DNA of 64,000 nucleotides from contig JAAYSV010000046.1 in assembly GCA_012518215.1 (NCBI GenBank), forward strand, positions 42,662-106,661, in the 5' to 3' direction. Positions within the stretch are counted from its first letter, which is position 1, and each line of letters begins with the position of its first letter. The notes under the pieces were generated by a model, which was given only the letters and a program-made list of their open reading frames with translations, did not search any database and had not been told where the DNA came from. Below are positions 7,600-17,085 of this stretch, piece after piece. The position numbers and the translations under genes were made by a program. The DNA comes from Bacillota bacterium. GTDB lineage: Bacteria; Bacillota; Dethiobacteria; DTU022; PWGO01.

Positions 7600-9936
7600 T
7601 CAATCTGGAACCGGGCTTTCATCTATTTCTTCCCCCCGACAGTTGCCGATATCCAGATAATACACCAGCAACGGCGGCACGCCAAAAAGAAGGGTCATCG
7701 CGGCAGCCACCACCCCGGAATCATTGAACAGAAGGGCAGCCATGCTGCCGGCAACGATGGCCATGATCCCTGTAAAAAGATAACGGTTTCTTTCTTTCAA
7801 TATCTTTATCCTTCCTACAGGATAATAGAAAAGGAGCGCCATCAGGCCCATGAAAGCAACCAGCGCATAGGACCAGACAGAATAACGGAACAACCTCATG
7901 TTCATGGCCAGTTTGCGGCCCAGAATCCCCTGTATCCCGGCCAGGTTTCCGCGGCTCCACATTTCACAGAATGACTGCATGTGCCAATGCAGACCCGGCC
8001 CCCGGAGGTAGTTGAAAACCCAGAACAAAATGATAGTCAGGGCGGAAATGGCGACAAGGAAAACCGGACTTGCTTTGAATTTCCCGGTCTTGCCGATAAT
8101 GCCGCTGACAGCCAGGGCGAAAGCAACCGCCGCAGCCAGGGTGCCTCCCACATTGGCACCGTACGACGGGGAGGCCAGCAGGAAGATGATTCCGATGTAA
8201 TAGAGGGTCACGGGGATGATGATGGGAGATACAACCGGGACCCCCCGGATTCGCGGTTCTTCGCCACTTCCTTTTTCTGCAGGGGATCTCTTCCCCATGC
8301 CGGTTGCCATTGAGCGGGACTTCAAGATTTCGAGCAGGGCCATGGTTCCCAGTATGGTCGACCCGATCATGGCGCCCATGTATTCATTTCCTATCCCGTA
8401 GAAGCGGGCCCCGGCAACAGGGTCGTAGCCCAGAAAAGAATATTGTTGCCAGGTAGCCCCACCGATCAGGTCGGCAACGAGTAGCAATGATGTGCAGGAA
8501 CCCAGTACCGCCCAGAAAACATATTTTCCGGAAGGCAGCATTTTCAACAGGTTTGCCAATCCCAGAAGGATCCCGTTGCAGGCAATGACCAGCATGGCCG
8601 TCGTCCATACGGAACCGGGGGGAAACCCCCGGAATGCCGCCAGCAGAAGCAGGGTCACGGGAAAGATCATTGCCCCCTCGACAAGGACAACGATTGCTTT
8701 TTTGAATTTCATCACAAAACCGGAGATCAGGGCCAGGGCACCGGCAAGGAGAGTCAATGTAAGATAGACGAGATACCCCTTCAGCAGCGCCTGCCTCTGT
8801 TCGTATACAGGTGCTATGCGTTCGGCCATCATGATCATGTGTTCGCGTGGCTGCATATGGGAGATGCTGTGTAGAGGAAACCCGGCGATATGGGGCGGGA
8901 TTTCCTTTATGCCGAGATGTTCCAGTATTGTAGCCGGAATGTCAATGTTGGCCACCAACCCCCCGCGTCTGGTCGTGGGACCGGTCAACACCCCGGGATC
9001 AAATCTCCCCCCGGCAACTATCAGGGGGGTCAGCTGCCGCCCCCCGTTGAGGTACTGCAGCGGAGGCGAGGGGGAAACCATCATAACAAGAAAATCGGGA
9101 CCGACCCGGTCCATGTAATTGCCCAGGAATCTGTCCAGTTCCGTGAAAGCCAGATGCATCAGATCCTGCACACGTGCCGGCAAATAGTTGTTTCTATCTT
9201 CGTCTATCCTGGTCATGTCTCCCCAGTCCACAACTACCAGGGAAACATCCTCAAGAGAGGATGTGACTGCTCTGGCAAGGGCCTCCACATCGGTACGGCG
9301 GCCGTACGGGAATGCGGGATCCTCGATGAGCATTCTTTCACTTACATCGCCGACCGCTACCAGGCCACGTCGGTCCATGGCCGCGAGAACTCCCGGCCTC
9401 CGTACAATATCCGTGTCGGCATTGCCGAAAACGGCAATTTTCTTTCCGTGGCATGCCATCACATCGCCCAGGGCGCCCGGAACCACTTCATACCCCCTCG
9501 CTTCATTGGCCTTTCCAAGCTCCGGCAGGGAAAGGGTGAACACTTCTGCGGAGGGTTCCTCGCCCATGTAACGATAATACACGGTGGAAGCCGGTTGCCC
9601 GTTGAACTCCTCACCTCCGGTGAAAGAAAGCCTGGCGCTGCTGCCAGCCACCGCCCTGTTGCCGGTACCGATGCTCAGGTAGCCGCTTTCACTGCCGACA
9701 CGCCCACCCTTGACATTGAGAAGCCCCAGCCCACCCCGATCAATCAGTTCATTCAGCGCCGGGCCCGCATGATCGATGAGGTCTTCCACCGTCAGACGAT
9801 CCACGATCAGCAGCAGCACTTTTTGCTCGTGATCCCTGTCTTGAGCATGGCCGGAAGCGGGCGAAGCCACGAGGATGGTGAAAATAATCAACAGCGATGA
9901 GATGAGATATTGCGCAAGTTTTGACATGGTTTTCAT
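7600..9936 (-). CDS. Membrane protein with alkaline-phosphatase-fold domain
   Basis: 778 aa. A signal peptide (LISSLLIIFTILVASPASGHAQ) is followed by an extracellular domain of about 370 residues that begins KVLLLIVDRLTVEDL, like the first strand and metal aspartate of the alkaline phosphatase/sulfatase/phosphoglycerate mutase superfamily. At the position where these enzymes carry a Thr, Ser or Cys nucleophile the sequence is GLLNVKGGRV, so catalysis is doubtful. Later blocks VDWGDM and the PLIVAGG/NIDIPATILEHLGI segment fit the superfamily's second metal half and C-terminal strand. Residues about 390-770 form roughly ten membrane segments. The stop region overlaps nothing downstream; the upstream glycosyltransferase overlaps its start by 4 nt, so the two are coupled. 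A role in cell-envelope glycan or lipid modification is inferred from this pairing. Confidence 0.75.
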   Translation of the reverse strand: MKTMSKLAQYLISSLLIIFTILVASPASGHAQDRDHEQKVLLLIVDRLTVEDLIDHAGPALNELIDRGGLGLLNVKGGRVGSESGYLSIGTGNRAVAGSSARLSFTGGEEFNGQPASTVYYRYMGEEPSAEVFTLSLPELGKANEARGYEVVPGALGDVMACHGKKIAVFGNADTDIVRRPGVLAAMDRRGLVAVGDVSERMLIEDPAFPYGRRTDVEALARAVTSSLEDVSLVVVDWGDMTRIDEDRNNYLPARVQDLMHLAFTELDRFLGNYMDRVGPDFLVMMVSPSPPLQYLNGGRQLTPLIVAGGRFDPGVLTGPTTRRGGLVANIDIPATILEHLGIKEIPPHIAGFPLHSISHMQPREHMIMMAERIAPVYEQRQALLKGYLVYLTLTLLAGALALISGFVMKFKKAIVVLVEGAMIFPVTLLLLAAFRGFPPGSVWTTAMLVIACNGILLGLANLLKMLPSGKYVFWAVLGSCTSLLLVADLIGGATWQQYSFLGYDPVAGARFYGIGNEYMGAMIGSTILGTMALLEILKSRSMATGMGKRSPAEKGSGEEPRIRGVPVVSPIIIPVTLYYIGIIFLLASPSYGANVGGTLAAAVAFALAVSGIIGKTGKFKASPVFLVAISALTIILFWVFNYLRGPGLHWHMQSFCEMWSRGNLAGIQGILGRKLAMNMRLFRYSVWSYALVAFMGLMALLFYYPVGRIKILKERNRYLFTGIMAIVAGSMAALLFNDSGVVAAAMTLLFGVPPLLVYYLDIGNCRGEEIDESPVPD

Positions 9937-11099
9937 CTGACGTCACTCACCTCCGTCAATGCGGGTGTATCCATGAATTTCCGGTACAATCTACCGGTAC
10001 GCCTGAACATTTCTTCCCTGGAAAAAAGGGCTTTCACCCTGGCCTGTCCCCTCGCAGCCATCTCCCCGGCCCTGTCCGGGTCGGATATCAGTTCTTCGAT
10101 AGCGCGGGCCAGGGCCTGGCTGTCACCGGGCGGTACCAATTTTCCGGTCCGGTCATGGGTAATTATCTCCGGAATTCCTCCCGTTCGGCTGGCCACCACC
10201 GGCCGTGAAGCAGCCAACGCTTCGAGTACCGTCAGGGAAAGCCCCTCGCTACAGGAAGGCAGAACAAAAATATCCAGCATCGGCATCAGCAAGGGCACGT
10301 CTTCCATCTGCCCGGTAAAGAAGACCTTCCCTTGCATTCCCAGTCTCTGCGCCAGGTCTTCGAGGTAGCCGCGCATCGGCCCGTCACCGATGATCACGAA
10401 GCGCAGATGGGGATGCCTTCCGCTCAGGATAGCCGCTGCCCGGATCAGATGCCGGATTCCTTTCTGGGGGACAAGCCGGGCCACGGTGCCCACGAGGGTG
10501 GTACCTTCTTTCTTGATAAAATCAAGGCATGTTTTGGCGGCAGGCATATCAGTTTGCAGCGCCTGTTCGAAGGGAGCTGTATTTATCCCGTTATGGATGA
10601 TTTCAATTTTTTCCTCATCTATGGCCGTATTCTTCAGAAGATACCCTGCAAGGGCTTCCGATACCGTGATATATCTGCAAGCCCAATGGCCATGGGCATT
10701 TTCAATAGTACGGAAGAGGCGGGGCAGGACGAAGCCGCGGACGGGGTAAGCCGGATAGTTGTGAACGGTAACAACCACGGGTATGTCCATGATACGCCCG
10801 GCAAGGCGCCCCCACACCCCTGCCTTGAAACCGTGCACATGCAGCAGCCGGGGGCGTTCCCGGCGCAAGATGACCAGGAGTTGCCTCAGAGTGTAGAGAT
10901 CCCTCAACGGGGAAATATTTTCCGAGAGGGGTAACTCATGAACATCGATGCCCAGCTGGCGCGCTTTTTTGACCAGCAGATTTCCCCTCGGAGCAACCAG
11001 AATCAGCCGGTAGGATTGCCGAAAATGACCGAGGAGTTCATCCACATGTTTCTGCATCCCCCCGCTACAGGGCCTTATCAGGTAACAGATTGTGCCCAT
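9933..11099 (-). CDS. Glycosyltransferase family 4
   Basis: 388 aa, cytoplasmic, GT-B fold. The N-terminal domain opens with a GGMQKHVDELL acceptor loop. The C-terminal domain has LVGTVARLVPQKGIRHLI, FVIIGDGPMRGYLE and the E-x7-E motif SEGLSLTVLEALAASRPVVAS that binds the nucleotide-sugar. It transfers a sugar from an NDP-sugar to an unknown envelope acceptor. AAGGAGGG lies 11 nt before the ATG. Its last codons overlap the start of the phosphatase-fold membrane protein by 4 nt. GT4 members with this GGMQKHV opening act in capsule, teichoic acid or glycolipid assembly; no polysaccharide cluster is present here to say which. Confidence 0.9.
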   Translation of the reverse strand: MGTICYLIRPCSGGMQKHVDELLGHFRQSYRLILVAPRGNLLVKKARQLGIDVHELPLSENISPLRDLYTLRQLLVILRRERPRLLHVHGFKAGVWGRLAGRIMDIPVVVTVHNYPAYPVRGFVLPRLFRTIENAHGHWACRYITVSEALAGYLLKNTAIDEEKIEIIHNGINTAPFEQALQTDMPAAKTCLDFIKKEGTTLVGTVARLVPQKGIRHLIRAAAILSGRHPHLRFVIIGDGPMRGYLEDLAQRLGMQGKVFFTGQMEDVPLLMPMLDIFVLPSCSEGLSLTVLEALAASRPVVASRTGGIPEIITHDRTGKLVPPGDSQALARAIEELISDPDRAGEMAARGQARVKALFSREEMFRRTGRLYRKFMDTPALTEVSDVR

Positions 11100-11317
11100 T
11101 TTATGCCTTTCCCTCCTTTTTCAAGTTATTCTTCCCCTTTATCCCCGATTAATAAACAGGGAAAGGCACTTTCTCATCGCTGGCTTCGGACCGCCCGCGA
11201 ACATGGCCTGGCGGCCCCCCATCCGCAAAATTTTTTCCCGGTCATGAGTGGCAAATCCGCGCTGAAAAAAAGAATCCCCGGGGCATTCAAAAACCGATGG
11301 GGGAAGGCCGTTGAAAA

Positions 11318-11346
11318 TTGACTTAAGGATGGCCCCATGTTAAGAT
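11318..11346 (+). promoter_or_regulatory. Promoter of tRNA-Arg
   Basis: TTGACT (11318-11323), a 17-nt spacer and TAAGAT (11341-11346) lie 23 nt before the tRNA, consistent with a short 5-prime leader. Confidence 0.6.
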
Positions 11347-11369
11347 AATGATGTGATTTTTGAAGCTGT

Positions 11370-11444
11370 GCGCCCGTGGTGAAAGGGATATCACGCAGGC
11401 CTCCGGAGCCTGAAGTCGGGGTTCGAATCCCTGCGGGCGTACCA
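11370..11444 (+). tRNA. tRNA-Arg (anticodon CCG)
   Basis: The cloverleaf folds fully: acceptor GCGCCCG / CGGGCGT (first pair G-U), D arm GTGA/TCAC, anticodon stem CAGGC/GCCTG with loop CTCCGGA (anticodon CCG, reading CGG), T arm CGGGG-TTCGAAT-CCCTG. CCA is encoded (11442-11444). It stands alone, with its own promoter and a T-run directly after it. Confidence 0.96.
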
Positions 11445-11541
11445 TTTTTTACATGATGTTACTGTTTGGAATGCTTCGCAGACAGGATGATGCGTGAATG
11501 CAGGTCATGGTCATGAAATGAAACGGGGGTTTTCCGGCATT

Positions 11542-11580
11542 GGTGGAACACGGTGGCGGTGTTTTCCACCTTTTCCTTTT
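11542..11580 (+). terminator. Hairpin downstream of the tRNA
   Basis: GGTGGAA-CAC pairs with GTG-TT-TTCCACC around a short loop and is followed by a T-rich tail on the + strand. It may end tRNA read-through before the convergent CoA-transferase gene. Confidence 0.45.
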
Positions 11581-11620
11581 CACCGCATCCTGGAACAGAT
11601 CATTTCCCGGCCGTCCAGAA

Positions 11621-13552
11621 CTATTGTAACTCGGCCCTGACCGTGTAGACTCCGCCTTCCAACCTCTTCTTTACCTTGAAACCCACTTTTTCGATCAGAC
11701 GCATGACAGCGGCATTGTTGTGCAGCACATCAGCCGTGAAACCCATCAAGCCCTGTTTCTGCGCCACCTGTATGATATAAAATAGCAACGCGCTGCCGAT
11801 ACCCTGGTTCTGATGATCATCCCTGACGACGATGGAGACGTCGGCATCCAGAGTTCCTTCGATGATCCGGTACTGGGCCAGCCCGACGATCAGCTCGATT
11901 CCGTCCTTCTCCATCACGGCCAGAAGAACCATCCCTCTGGTATAATCGATAACGACGAAGGATTTCTGAAGTTCCTGGTGGGAGATGTCCCTGCGCACGG
12001 AAAGAAAGCGTTTGTACATGGTATCATCCGAGAGCGAGTAGAAAAAGTTTTTGATCAGAGGTTCATCGCTGATCTTGACAGGACGGAACATGATCGCCCT
12101 GTTATCTTTCGTGGTTCTGTATGTCTCCAGTTCATGCGGGTATTCCCCTTCCTTCCCGGTAATGAACGCCTGGTCCCTGTAGATAAGATTTCTTTTTTTG
12201 GCTTCTTCGATCAGCCATGGGCGAAACCGGGGATGGGCAATGGCGATAAGCGACATGGCCCGCTCGCGTATGTTCTTTCCATGCAGATAGGCGATCCCGT
12301 ATTCGGTTACCACATAATGGATATCCCCCCTGGTCAGGGTAATACCCGCCCCCTCCTGTATGCAAGGAGTGATCCGCGAGACCTTGCCGTCAGTGGTTGT
12401 GGATTGCAGAACCAGAACCGCCTTGCCTCCGGGGGCAAGGGCAGCGCCGCGCATGAAATTTGATTGGCCGCCAATACCGCTGTAAAATGAGTCGCCGATT
12501 GATTCGGCGGTACTCTGACCGGTAAGATCGATCTCCAGCGCACTGTTGATGGCGATCATCCGGTTATGCCGGGCAATCACCAGCGGGTTGTTCGTATAGT
12601 CGATGGTCCTGAATTCAATACCGGGGTTGTCGTGGATATAATCATAGGTTGACCTGCTGCCCATGCAGAAGGAAGCAATCGTCTTGCCACGATTGAGCGT
12701 CTTCAGGGTGTTATTGACAACCCCCTTTTTCATCAGGGCAACGATCCCGTCACCGAGCATCTCCGTATGGATGCCCAGGTTTTTTTTGCCATCAAGGCAC
12801 GAGAGGATGCCATTGGGGATGCTGCCATAACCTACCTGTATGGTGTCCCCGTCTTCTATGATGCGGCTGACGTTCTGGCCGATCCTCTGCACGATATCTT
12901 CCGGGGCGAAGGTGTTGTATTCAAGTAGTTCCTCGTCATGCAAGACCGCATAATCGATGTCGTCAACATGGATAAAGGTGTCGCCGTGAACCCTGGGCAT
13001 GCGTGTATTGATCTGCGCGATAACCAGCGATGCTTTTTCCAGGGCGGCTTTGACGGTGTCCGCACTCACACCCAGACTCATGTAGCCATGGTCATCGGGA
13101 GGTGATGTCTGGATCAGGGCCACATCCACCGTTACCAGGCCGCGCCTGAACAGCGCCGGCACATCGGAAAGGAATATGGGTGTATAGTCGGCATCTCCCC
13201 GGTTTACCGCATCCCTGGTATTGTGACCGATGAAGAAAGAATTGTGCCTGAAATTGTGCTTGAACTTGTCATAGGTGTACGGAGCCACCCCCAGGGTCCA
13301 GACATGGATGATCTCCGTATCATAAAATGCCTTGGGGTTTTCCTCGACATAGGCGGCCAGTTTCTTGACCAGATACTGGGGCTCACCACAACCGGTGCCG
13401 ATGAAAATCCGGTCTCCGGCATGTATATGGCTGAAGATCGTCTCTTCGGAAACGATCTTGTGTTCATAACTGTTCCTGTTTCTGGTGTTGCTGCTCCCGG
13501 GATTTTTTCCGGTGTTGGTATATTTCAAATCCTTCCGCCCCCTGTTATTCAT
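11621..13552 (-). CDS. Acetyl-CoA hydrolase/transferase fused to a GNAT domain
   Basis: 643 aa. Residues about 35-470 are an acetyl-CoA hydrolase / 4-hydroxybutyrate CoA-transferase-type CoA-transferase (GDRIFIGTGCGEPQYL near the N-terminus; VQVGYG-type IQVGYGSIPNGIL; YVVTEYGIAYLHGK near the end). Residues about 490-640 are a GNAT acetyltransferase, with the acetyl-CoA loop DDHQNQGIGSALL and the C-terminal LIEKVGFKVKK. Such fusions are known. The CoA-transferase half likely moves CoA between short acyl groups; the GNAT half may acetylate a protein or small molecule, possibly the partner enzyme (inference). No clear ribosome site precedes the ATG at 13552; a TTG about 8 codons in has GGAAGG close upstream, so the start is uncertain by a few residues. 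Confidence 0.9.
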   Translation of the reverse strand: MNNRGRKDLKYTNTGKNPGSSNTRNRNSYEHKIVSEETIFSHIHAGDRIFIGTGCGEPQYLVKKLAAYVEENPKAFYDTEIIHVWTLGVAPYTYDKFKHNFRHNSFFIGHNTRDAVNRGDADYTPIFLSDVPALFRRGLVTVDVALIQTSPPDDHGYMSLGVSADTVKAALEKASLVIAQINTRMPRVHGDTFIHVDDIDYAVLHDEELLEYNTFAPEDIVQRIGQNVSRIIEDGDTIQVGYGSIPNGILSCLDGKKNLGIHTEMLGDGIVALMKKGVVNNTLKTLNRGKTIASFCMGSRSTYDYIHDNPGIEFRTIDYTNNPLVIARHNRMIAINSALEIDLTGQSTAESIGDSFYSGIGGQSNFMRGAALAPGGKAVLVLQSTTTDGKVSRITPCIQEGAGITLTRGDIHYVVTEYGIAYLHGKNIRERAMSLIAIAHPRFRPWLIEEAKKRNLIYRDQAFITGKEGEYPHELETYRTTKDNRAIMFRPVKISDEPLIKNFFYSLSDDTMYKRFLSVRRDISHQELQKSFVVIDYTRGMVLLAVMEKDGIELIVGLAQYRIIEGTLDADVSIVVRDDHQNQGIGSALLFYIIQVAQKQGLMGFTADVLHNNAAVMRLIEKVGFKVKKRLEGGVYTVRAELQ

Positions 13553-13667
13553 GTTGCCAGATCCAATATACCAGATACCATCGCGTCAATTCAAGACCAA
13601 CGGGAAGGAGGCAAGCGGGATAGCGGGGTTACAAATGAACAACCCGGCGATTTTTTCTGCCGGCCGA

Positions 13668-15086
13668 TCATCCAACATGTATTGCCCGGCGGTAGCCCCT
13701 GAACTCCTCTGCAATGATTTCACCCAGCTTGAAGATGGCGTCCTCATTGCCGACGCGGCTGATGATCTGCAACCCGATGGGCAAGCCATCCTCGTTTTCG
13801 GCAACCGGAACCACCAGGGCCGGAAGGCCCCAGGTGTTGGCATAGGCAACGAAGGGTATATAACGGCGATAAGTCATCAATAGCGAAAAAAGTTCCCGGA
13901 AAACCCGGCCATGAGGAGCAGCAGGGGTATGATAAACGGGCAGAACCAGCAGTCGGTGATCGAGGTAGGCCATCACTTTCGGGTCACCCTCGGCAATTAT
14001 CTGCCCGATCTTTTTTGTTTTTTGCGGGCCCGGTCCAACAAGGCCGGCACCACAGAGCGCCCAGGTGAAATACCAGTGCAGATCCGATGAGCGGAATATT
14101 TTCTCCTTCAGGTACTCCATCATCGGCCGGATGGGGCGTTCTTCAAAAGCAGGCCTGGCATAGCCATGTGCCTTGTTGATGGACATGATCAGTTGCCACA
14201 GAACTGCAGATTGATGATAATAGGGAGGTTGCTCGTCAATCGTTTCAAAATTGCTTTTCAGGAACTCATTGACGGTGGCCAACGCCTTCAACGTGGCCCG
14301 ATCAGCCGGATAAAAGAGTTGCCGGAGAGGCATGGTCAAGGTGAATGCATCCAGCTCACGTCTTGCCGGCTGCCGCAGAGCGATGATTTCATCGATCAGG
14401 CGCGCATCACGTACCGATCTGGCCAGAGCACCGATGCCCTGCATCCTTCTTTGCAGGGGATGATCTTCCCCGGGGAAAAAACCGTTGGAGGAGACCTGCC
14501 CGTTGCCGCTTCTGAAGCCGATCACCCCGTTGAAATGGCTGGGGAAACGGATCGACCCGCCGATGTCCGACCCGACCCCCACCGCTGCCCCGCCCGCGGC
14601 GATCAGCGCACCCTCACCACCGCTGGAACCACCGGCCGTCCGTTCCAGATTCCATGGGTTGTTGGTCCGGCCAAAGAGCTTGTTTTCGGTCTCCTGGCAG
14701 AAACAGAGCACAGGTGTATTCGTCTTGCCGAGGATGATCGCCCCTTCTTTTTTCAAGGAGGCAACCACGTCAGCATCCCTGTCGGCAACGAGGTTGCGCC
14801 GGTGGAGGAGCCCACCGGATGTCACCATTCCCGCTACATCAAATGATTCTTTCATGCTGATTGGCACACCGTACAATCGCCCTCCGGGAGTTCCTTCTTT
14901 CAACTGCGCATCAATTTCTTTCGCCTCGTTTCGCGCCTGTTCAAAACGGTTTTCCACCATGCAGTTCAAGTCGGGATTGACCTTTTTCAGCTGTTTGACA
15001 TAAATATTGACCGCTTCCAGTGAAGACAATTCACGGGTGGCAATCTTCGCGGCCATCGCGGTGGCATCCAGATCCAGCACCTCCAT
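13668..15086 (-). CDS. Amidase-signature family amidase
   Basis: 472 aa from the ATG at 15086 (MEVLDLDA), preceded by AAGGAGAGG about 12 nt away; a start 16 codons upstream is possible but has no ribosome site. The Ser-cisSer-Lys triad is visible: Lys in YGVPISMKESFD, the serine-rich GGSSGGEGALIAAGGAAVG and the nucleophile block GSDIGGSIRFPSHFNGVIGFR. It hydrolyses an amide of unknown structure. It is not GatA: there is no GatB/GatC nearby and the C-terminal half lacks GatA tRNA features; it looks more like fungal/animal-type amidase-signature enzymes (FAAH-like arrangement). It may be co-transcribed with nothing: 115 bp precedes the CoA-transferase start and about 200 bp follows the DUF2225 gene. 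Confidence 0.9.
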   Translation of the reverse strand: MEVLDLDATAMAAKIATRELSSLEAVNIYVKQLKKVNPDLNCMVENRFEQARNEAKEIDAQLKEGTPGGRLYGVPISMKESFDVAGMVTSGGLLHRRNLVADRDADVVASLKKEGAIILGKTNTPVLCFCQETENKLFGRTNNPWNLERTAGGSSGGEGALIAAGGAAVGVGSDIGGSIRFPSHFNGVIGFRSGNGQVSSNGFFPGEDHPLQRRMQGIGALARSVRDARLIDEIIALRQPARRELDAFTLTMPLRQLFYPADRATLKALATVNEFLKSNFETIDEQPPYYHQSAVLWQLIMSINKAHGYARPAFEERPIRPMMEYLKEKIFRSSDLHWYFTWALCGAGLVGPGPQKTKKIGQIIAEGDPKVMAYLDHRLLVLPVYHTPAAPHGRVFRELFSLLMTYRRYIPFVAYANTWGLPALVVPVAENEDGLPIGLQIISRVGNEDAIFKLGEIIAEEFRGYRRAIHVG

Positions 15087-15283
15087 GGAAACACCCCTCT
15101 CCTTCATTTTAACAGCAAATTGCCCGATTACCATCTTTTTACAAGCCTATCGCAGGAGGTCAAGTTCTGTCAACAAGGGATAGAGATGAAAACCTCTACA
15201 TGCTCAAGCGGTGCTACACGGGGGCTGAAGAAAAAATCCTACCGCGGCGGAAAGGTGGAATTCCCCTGCCGGGTGTCAACAGG

Positions 15284-15979
15284 TCACGAATCAGCATGCA
15301 TTCCGCGAAAATCCTGCCATCTTTCCCGGGCCATCCTGACATAATGCGGCGCAGTATCCTTGTATTGTGTGGTCAACAGGTCAAACCAGCGTATCGCTTC
15401 GCGGCCCCTGCCGAGACGCATGTGCAGTTCTCCGATGAGGTAGACCATGCGGGGTACTTGATGGGTGAGATCGCGATCCGTTTCATAAGCTTCAACATAA
15501 TATTTCAAAGCATTTTCAAGGTTGATTCTCTCTTCATCCTCTTCATCGGCAAAACGATGGGTCCATGCCAGTTGCAAATAAAGTCCCGCCCTGATAACCG
15601 CTCTCTCCCGGTTCAAGACAGAACAGACGATAGCCCGTTGAAAGGAAAGAATGGCCAATTCAGGTGTGCGTTCCCCGCTGAAATCTTCCCCGCTGGGAAG
15701 TAGAACCGACCTGAGCTTTCTGTGCGTAGCCGAAGATGGCATGGTAAAATTCTTGGTGGAACTGTAGCCGCAGACAGGGCATACACTGACCGTATAATAG
15801 ATCGGGTTGGGGCCATCGCAATGAGTAGCAAAATCTGTATCGACCCTGATAATCCGCTGCCTGCTTTTTTTGATGCGATATTCCCTGAATTTGTTCCGGC
15901 AGATCGGGCATACAAATGTTTTTCTGAAGAAGACCGATCGATTGATCCTCATCACCCCGGCTTTCGATTGCAGTTTCAA
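15284..15979 (-). CDS. DUF2225 protein
   Basis: 231 aa, soluble. The N-terminus has two zinc-ribbon-like cysteine pairs, [10 protein letters not shown] and [11 protein letters not shown], then a helical TPR-like region ending in a stretch about treating households of repeats (HLRLGRG-type, here [16 protein letters not shown]). This is the DUF2225 architecture common in Bacillota; function unknown. The TTG start overlaps the hisG stop (TTGA), so it is coupled to hisG; an ATG nine codons later (MRINRSVFF) is an alternative start without a better ribosome site. Confidence 0.82.
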   Translation of the reverse strand: MKLQSKAGVMRINRSVFFRKTFVCPICRNKFREYRIKKSRQRIIRVDTDFATHCDGPNPIYYTVSVCPVCGYSSTKNFTMPSSATHRKLRSVLLPSGEDFSGERTPELAILSFQRAIVCSVLNRERAVIRAGLYLQLAWTHRFADEEDEERINLENALKYYVEAYETDRDLTHQVPRMVYLIGELHMRLGRGREAIRWFDLLTTQYKDTAPHYVRMARERWQDFRGMHADS

Positions 15980-16854
15980 GGTATAATCTTGTTCAATGGA
16001 TATTCGAAAATGCCTTCGGCCCCGGCTTCCTTCAAACGGCAGATCAGTTCCTTGACCTCCTTCTCTTCAGCAACAGTCTCCACCGCATACCATTCCTCCT
16101 GGAACAGGTTGGAAATGGTAGGCTTGCGCAGAGCGGGCAACAGTTCCATCACCCTTGACAGATTGTCAGCGCTGACATTCATTTTCAAGGCCACCTTCTG
16201 CTCGGCCAACAGCGCCCCCTCAAGCAACATGACCATGTTTTCTATTTTTTTTCTCTTCCACGGGTCTTCCCAGCTCTTCCGGTTGGCGACCAGCCGCGGC
16301 GTGGAAACAAGGATCGTCTCCAGAATACGCAGGTTGTTGGCTTTGAGTGAGCGCCCCGTTTCGGTGAGCTCGGCGATTGCATCGGCCAGAACAGGCGGTT
16401 TTACTTCCGTGGCTCCCCAGGAGAAGACGATGGTGGCAGCAATTCCTTTCTCTTTCAAATAACGACGCGTGGTCTCCACCAGTTCCGTGGCAATCTTCTT
16501 CCCCCCGAGGTCACCGATGGTGTTGATCTCCGAATCCTGCGGAACAGCAAGAACGAGCCGTACCGGTCTCAGGCCTGTCTTGGCAAATACCAGTTCGGCT
16601 ACTTCCATGACATCCGCACCCGTTTCGGTAATCCAATCTTTCCCGGTCAGGCCAACATCCATGACCCCTTCCTGTACATAATCGGGTATCTCCTGGGCGC
16701 GAATCAAGATACAATCAATTTCTTCATCATCTATATACGGGAAATAAGATCTTTCCGTAAGGGTAATGTTGTAACCGGCTTTCTTGAATATTTCCAACGT
16801 GGAATTCTGAAGGCTGCCGGCGGGAAGGCCCAATTTCAATTTGTTCATGTGCAT
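15976..16854 (-). CDS. hisG: ATP phosphoribosyltransferase, long form
   Basis: 292 aa, the hexameric long form with a C-terminal regulatory domain (about residues 215-292), which needs no HisZ. It catalyses the first step of histidine synthesis, ATP plus PRPP giving phosphoribosyl-ATP. Recognisable blocks: [11 protein letters not shown] at the start, [13 protein letters not shown], the PRPP-binding region around [13 protein letters not shown] and [16 protein letters not shown]. No other his gene is in the window, so it is separated from the rest of the pathway here. It has its own sigma-A promoter (16877-16906), and GGGGG lies just before the ATG; a second ATG two codons in is also usable. 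The DUF2225 gene follows with overlapping stop and start. Confidence 0.93.
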   Translation of the reverse strand: MHMNKLKLGLPAGSLQNSTLEIFKKAGYNITLTERSYFPYIDDEEIDCILIRAQEIPDYVQEGVMDVGLTGKDWITETGADVMEVAELVFAKTGLRPVRLVLAVPQDSEINTIGDLGGKKIATELVETTRRYLKEKGIAATIVFSWGATEVKPPVLADAIAELTETGRSLKANNLRILETILVSTPRLVANRKSWEDPWKRKKIENMVMLLEGALLAEQKVALKMNVSADNLSRVMELLPALRKPTISNLFQEEWYAVETVAEEKEVKELICRLKEAGAEGIFEYPLNKIIP

Positions 16855-16876
16855 TTTTCCCCCAAACTTTGAAGAA

Positions 16877-16906
16877 ATATTAACACGATATTATGGCAAT
16901 TGTCAA
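16877..16906 (-). promoter_or_regulatory. Promoter of hisG
   Basis: Read on the minus strand: perfect TTGACA (16906-16901), an 18-nt spacer and TAATAT (16882-16877). It lies about 25 bp before the hisG start, so the leader is very short and leaves no room for a T-box. Confidence 0.6.
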
Positions 16907-17085
16907 ACAAAAAAAGGTTATTCCACCTGCAAAATAACGGGAAAAAGGATATGGCTGCCCCGCTTCCCGGTATGAATCGATCCCTATTGGCAGGAAATTG
17001 TCCCCGAACAGCGAATCTATAATAGATGTCCCAAATATCCAAATATACTGTCTATATCACATAACGTATACTTAGGAGGTTTTAT

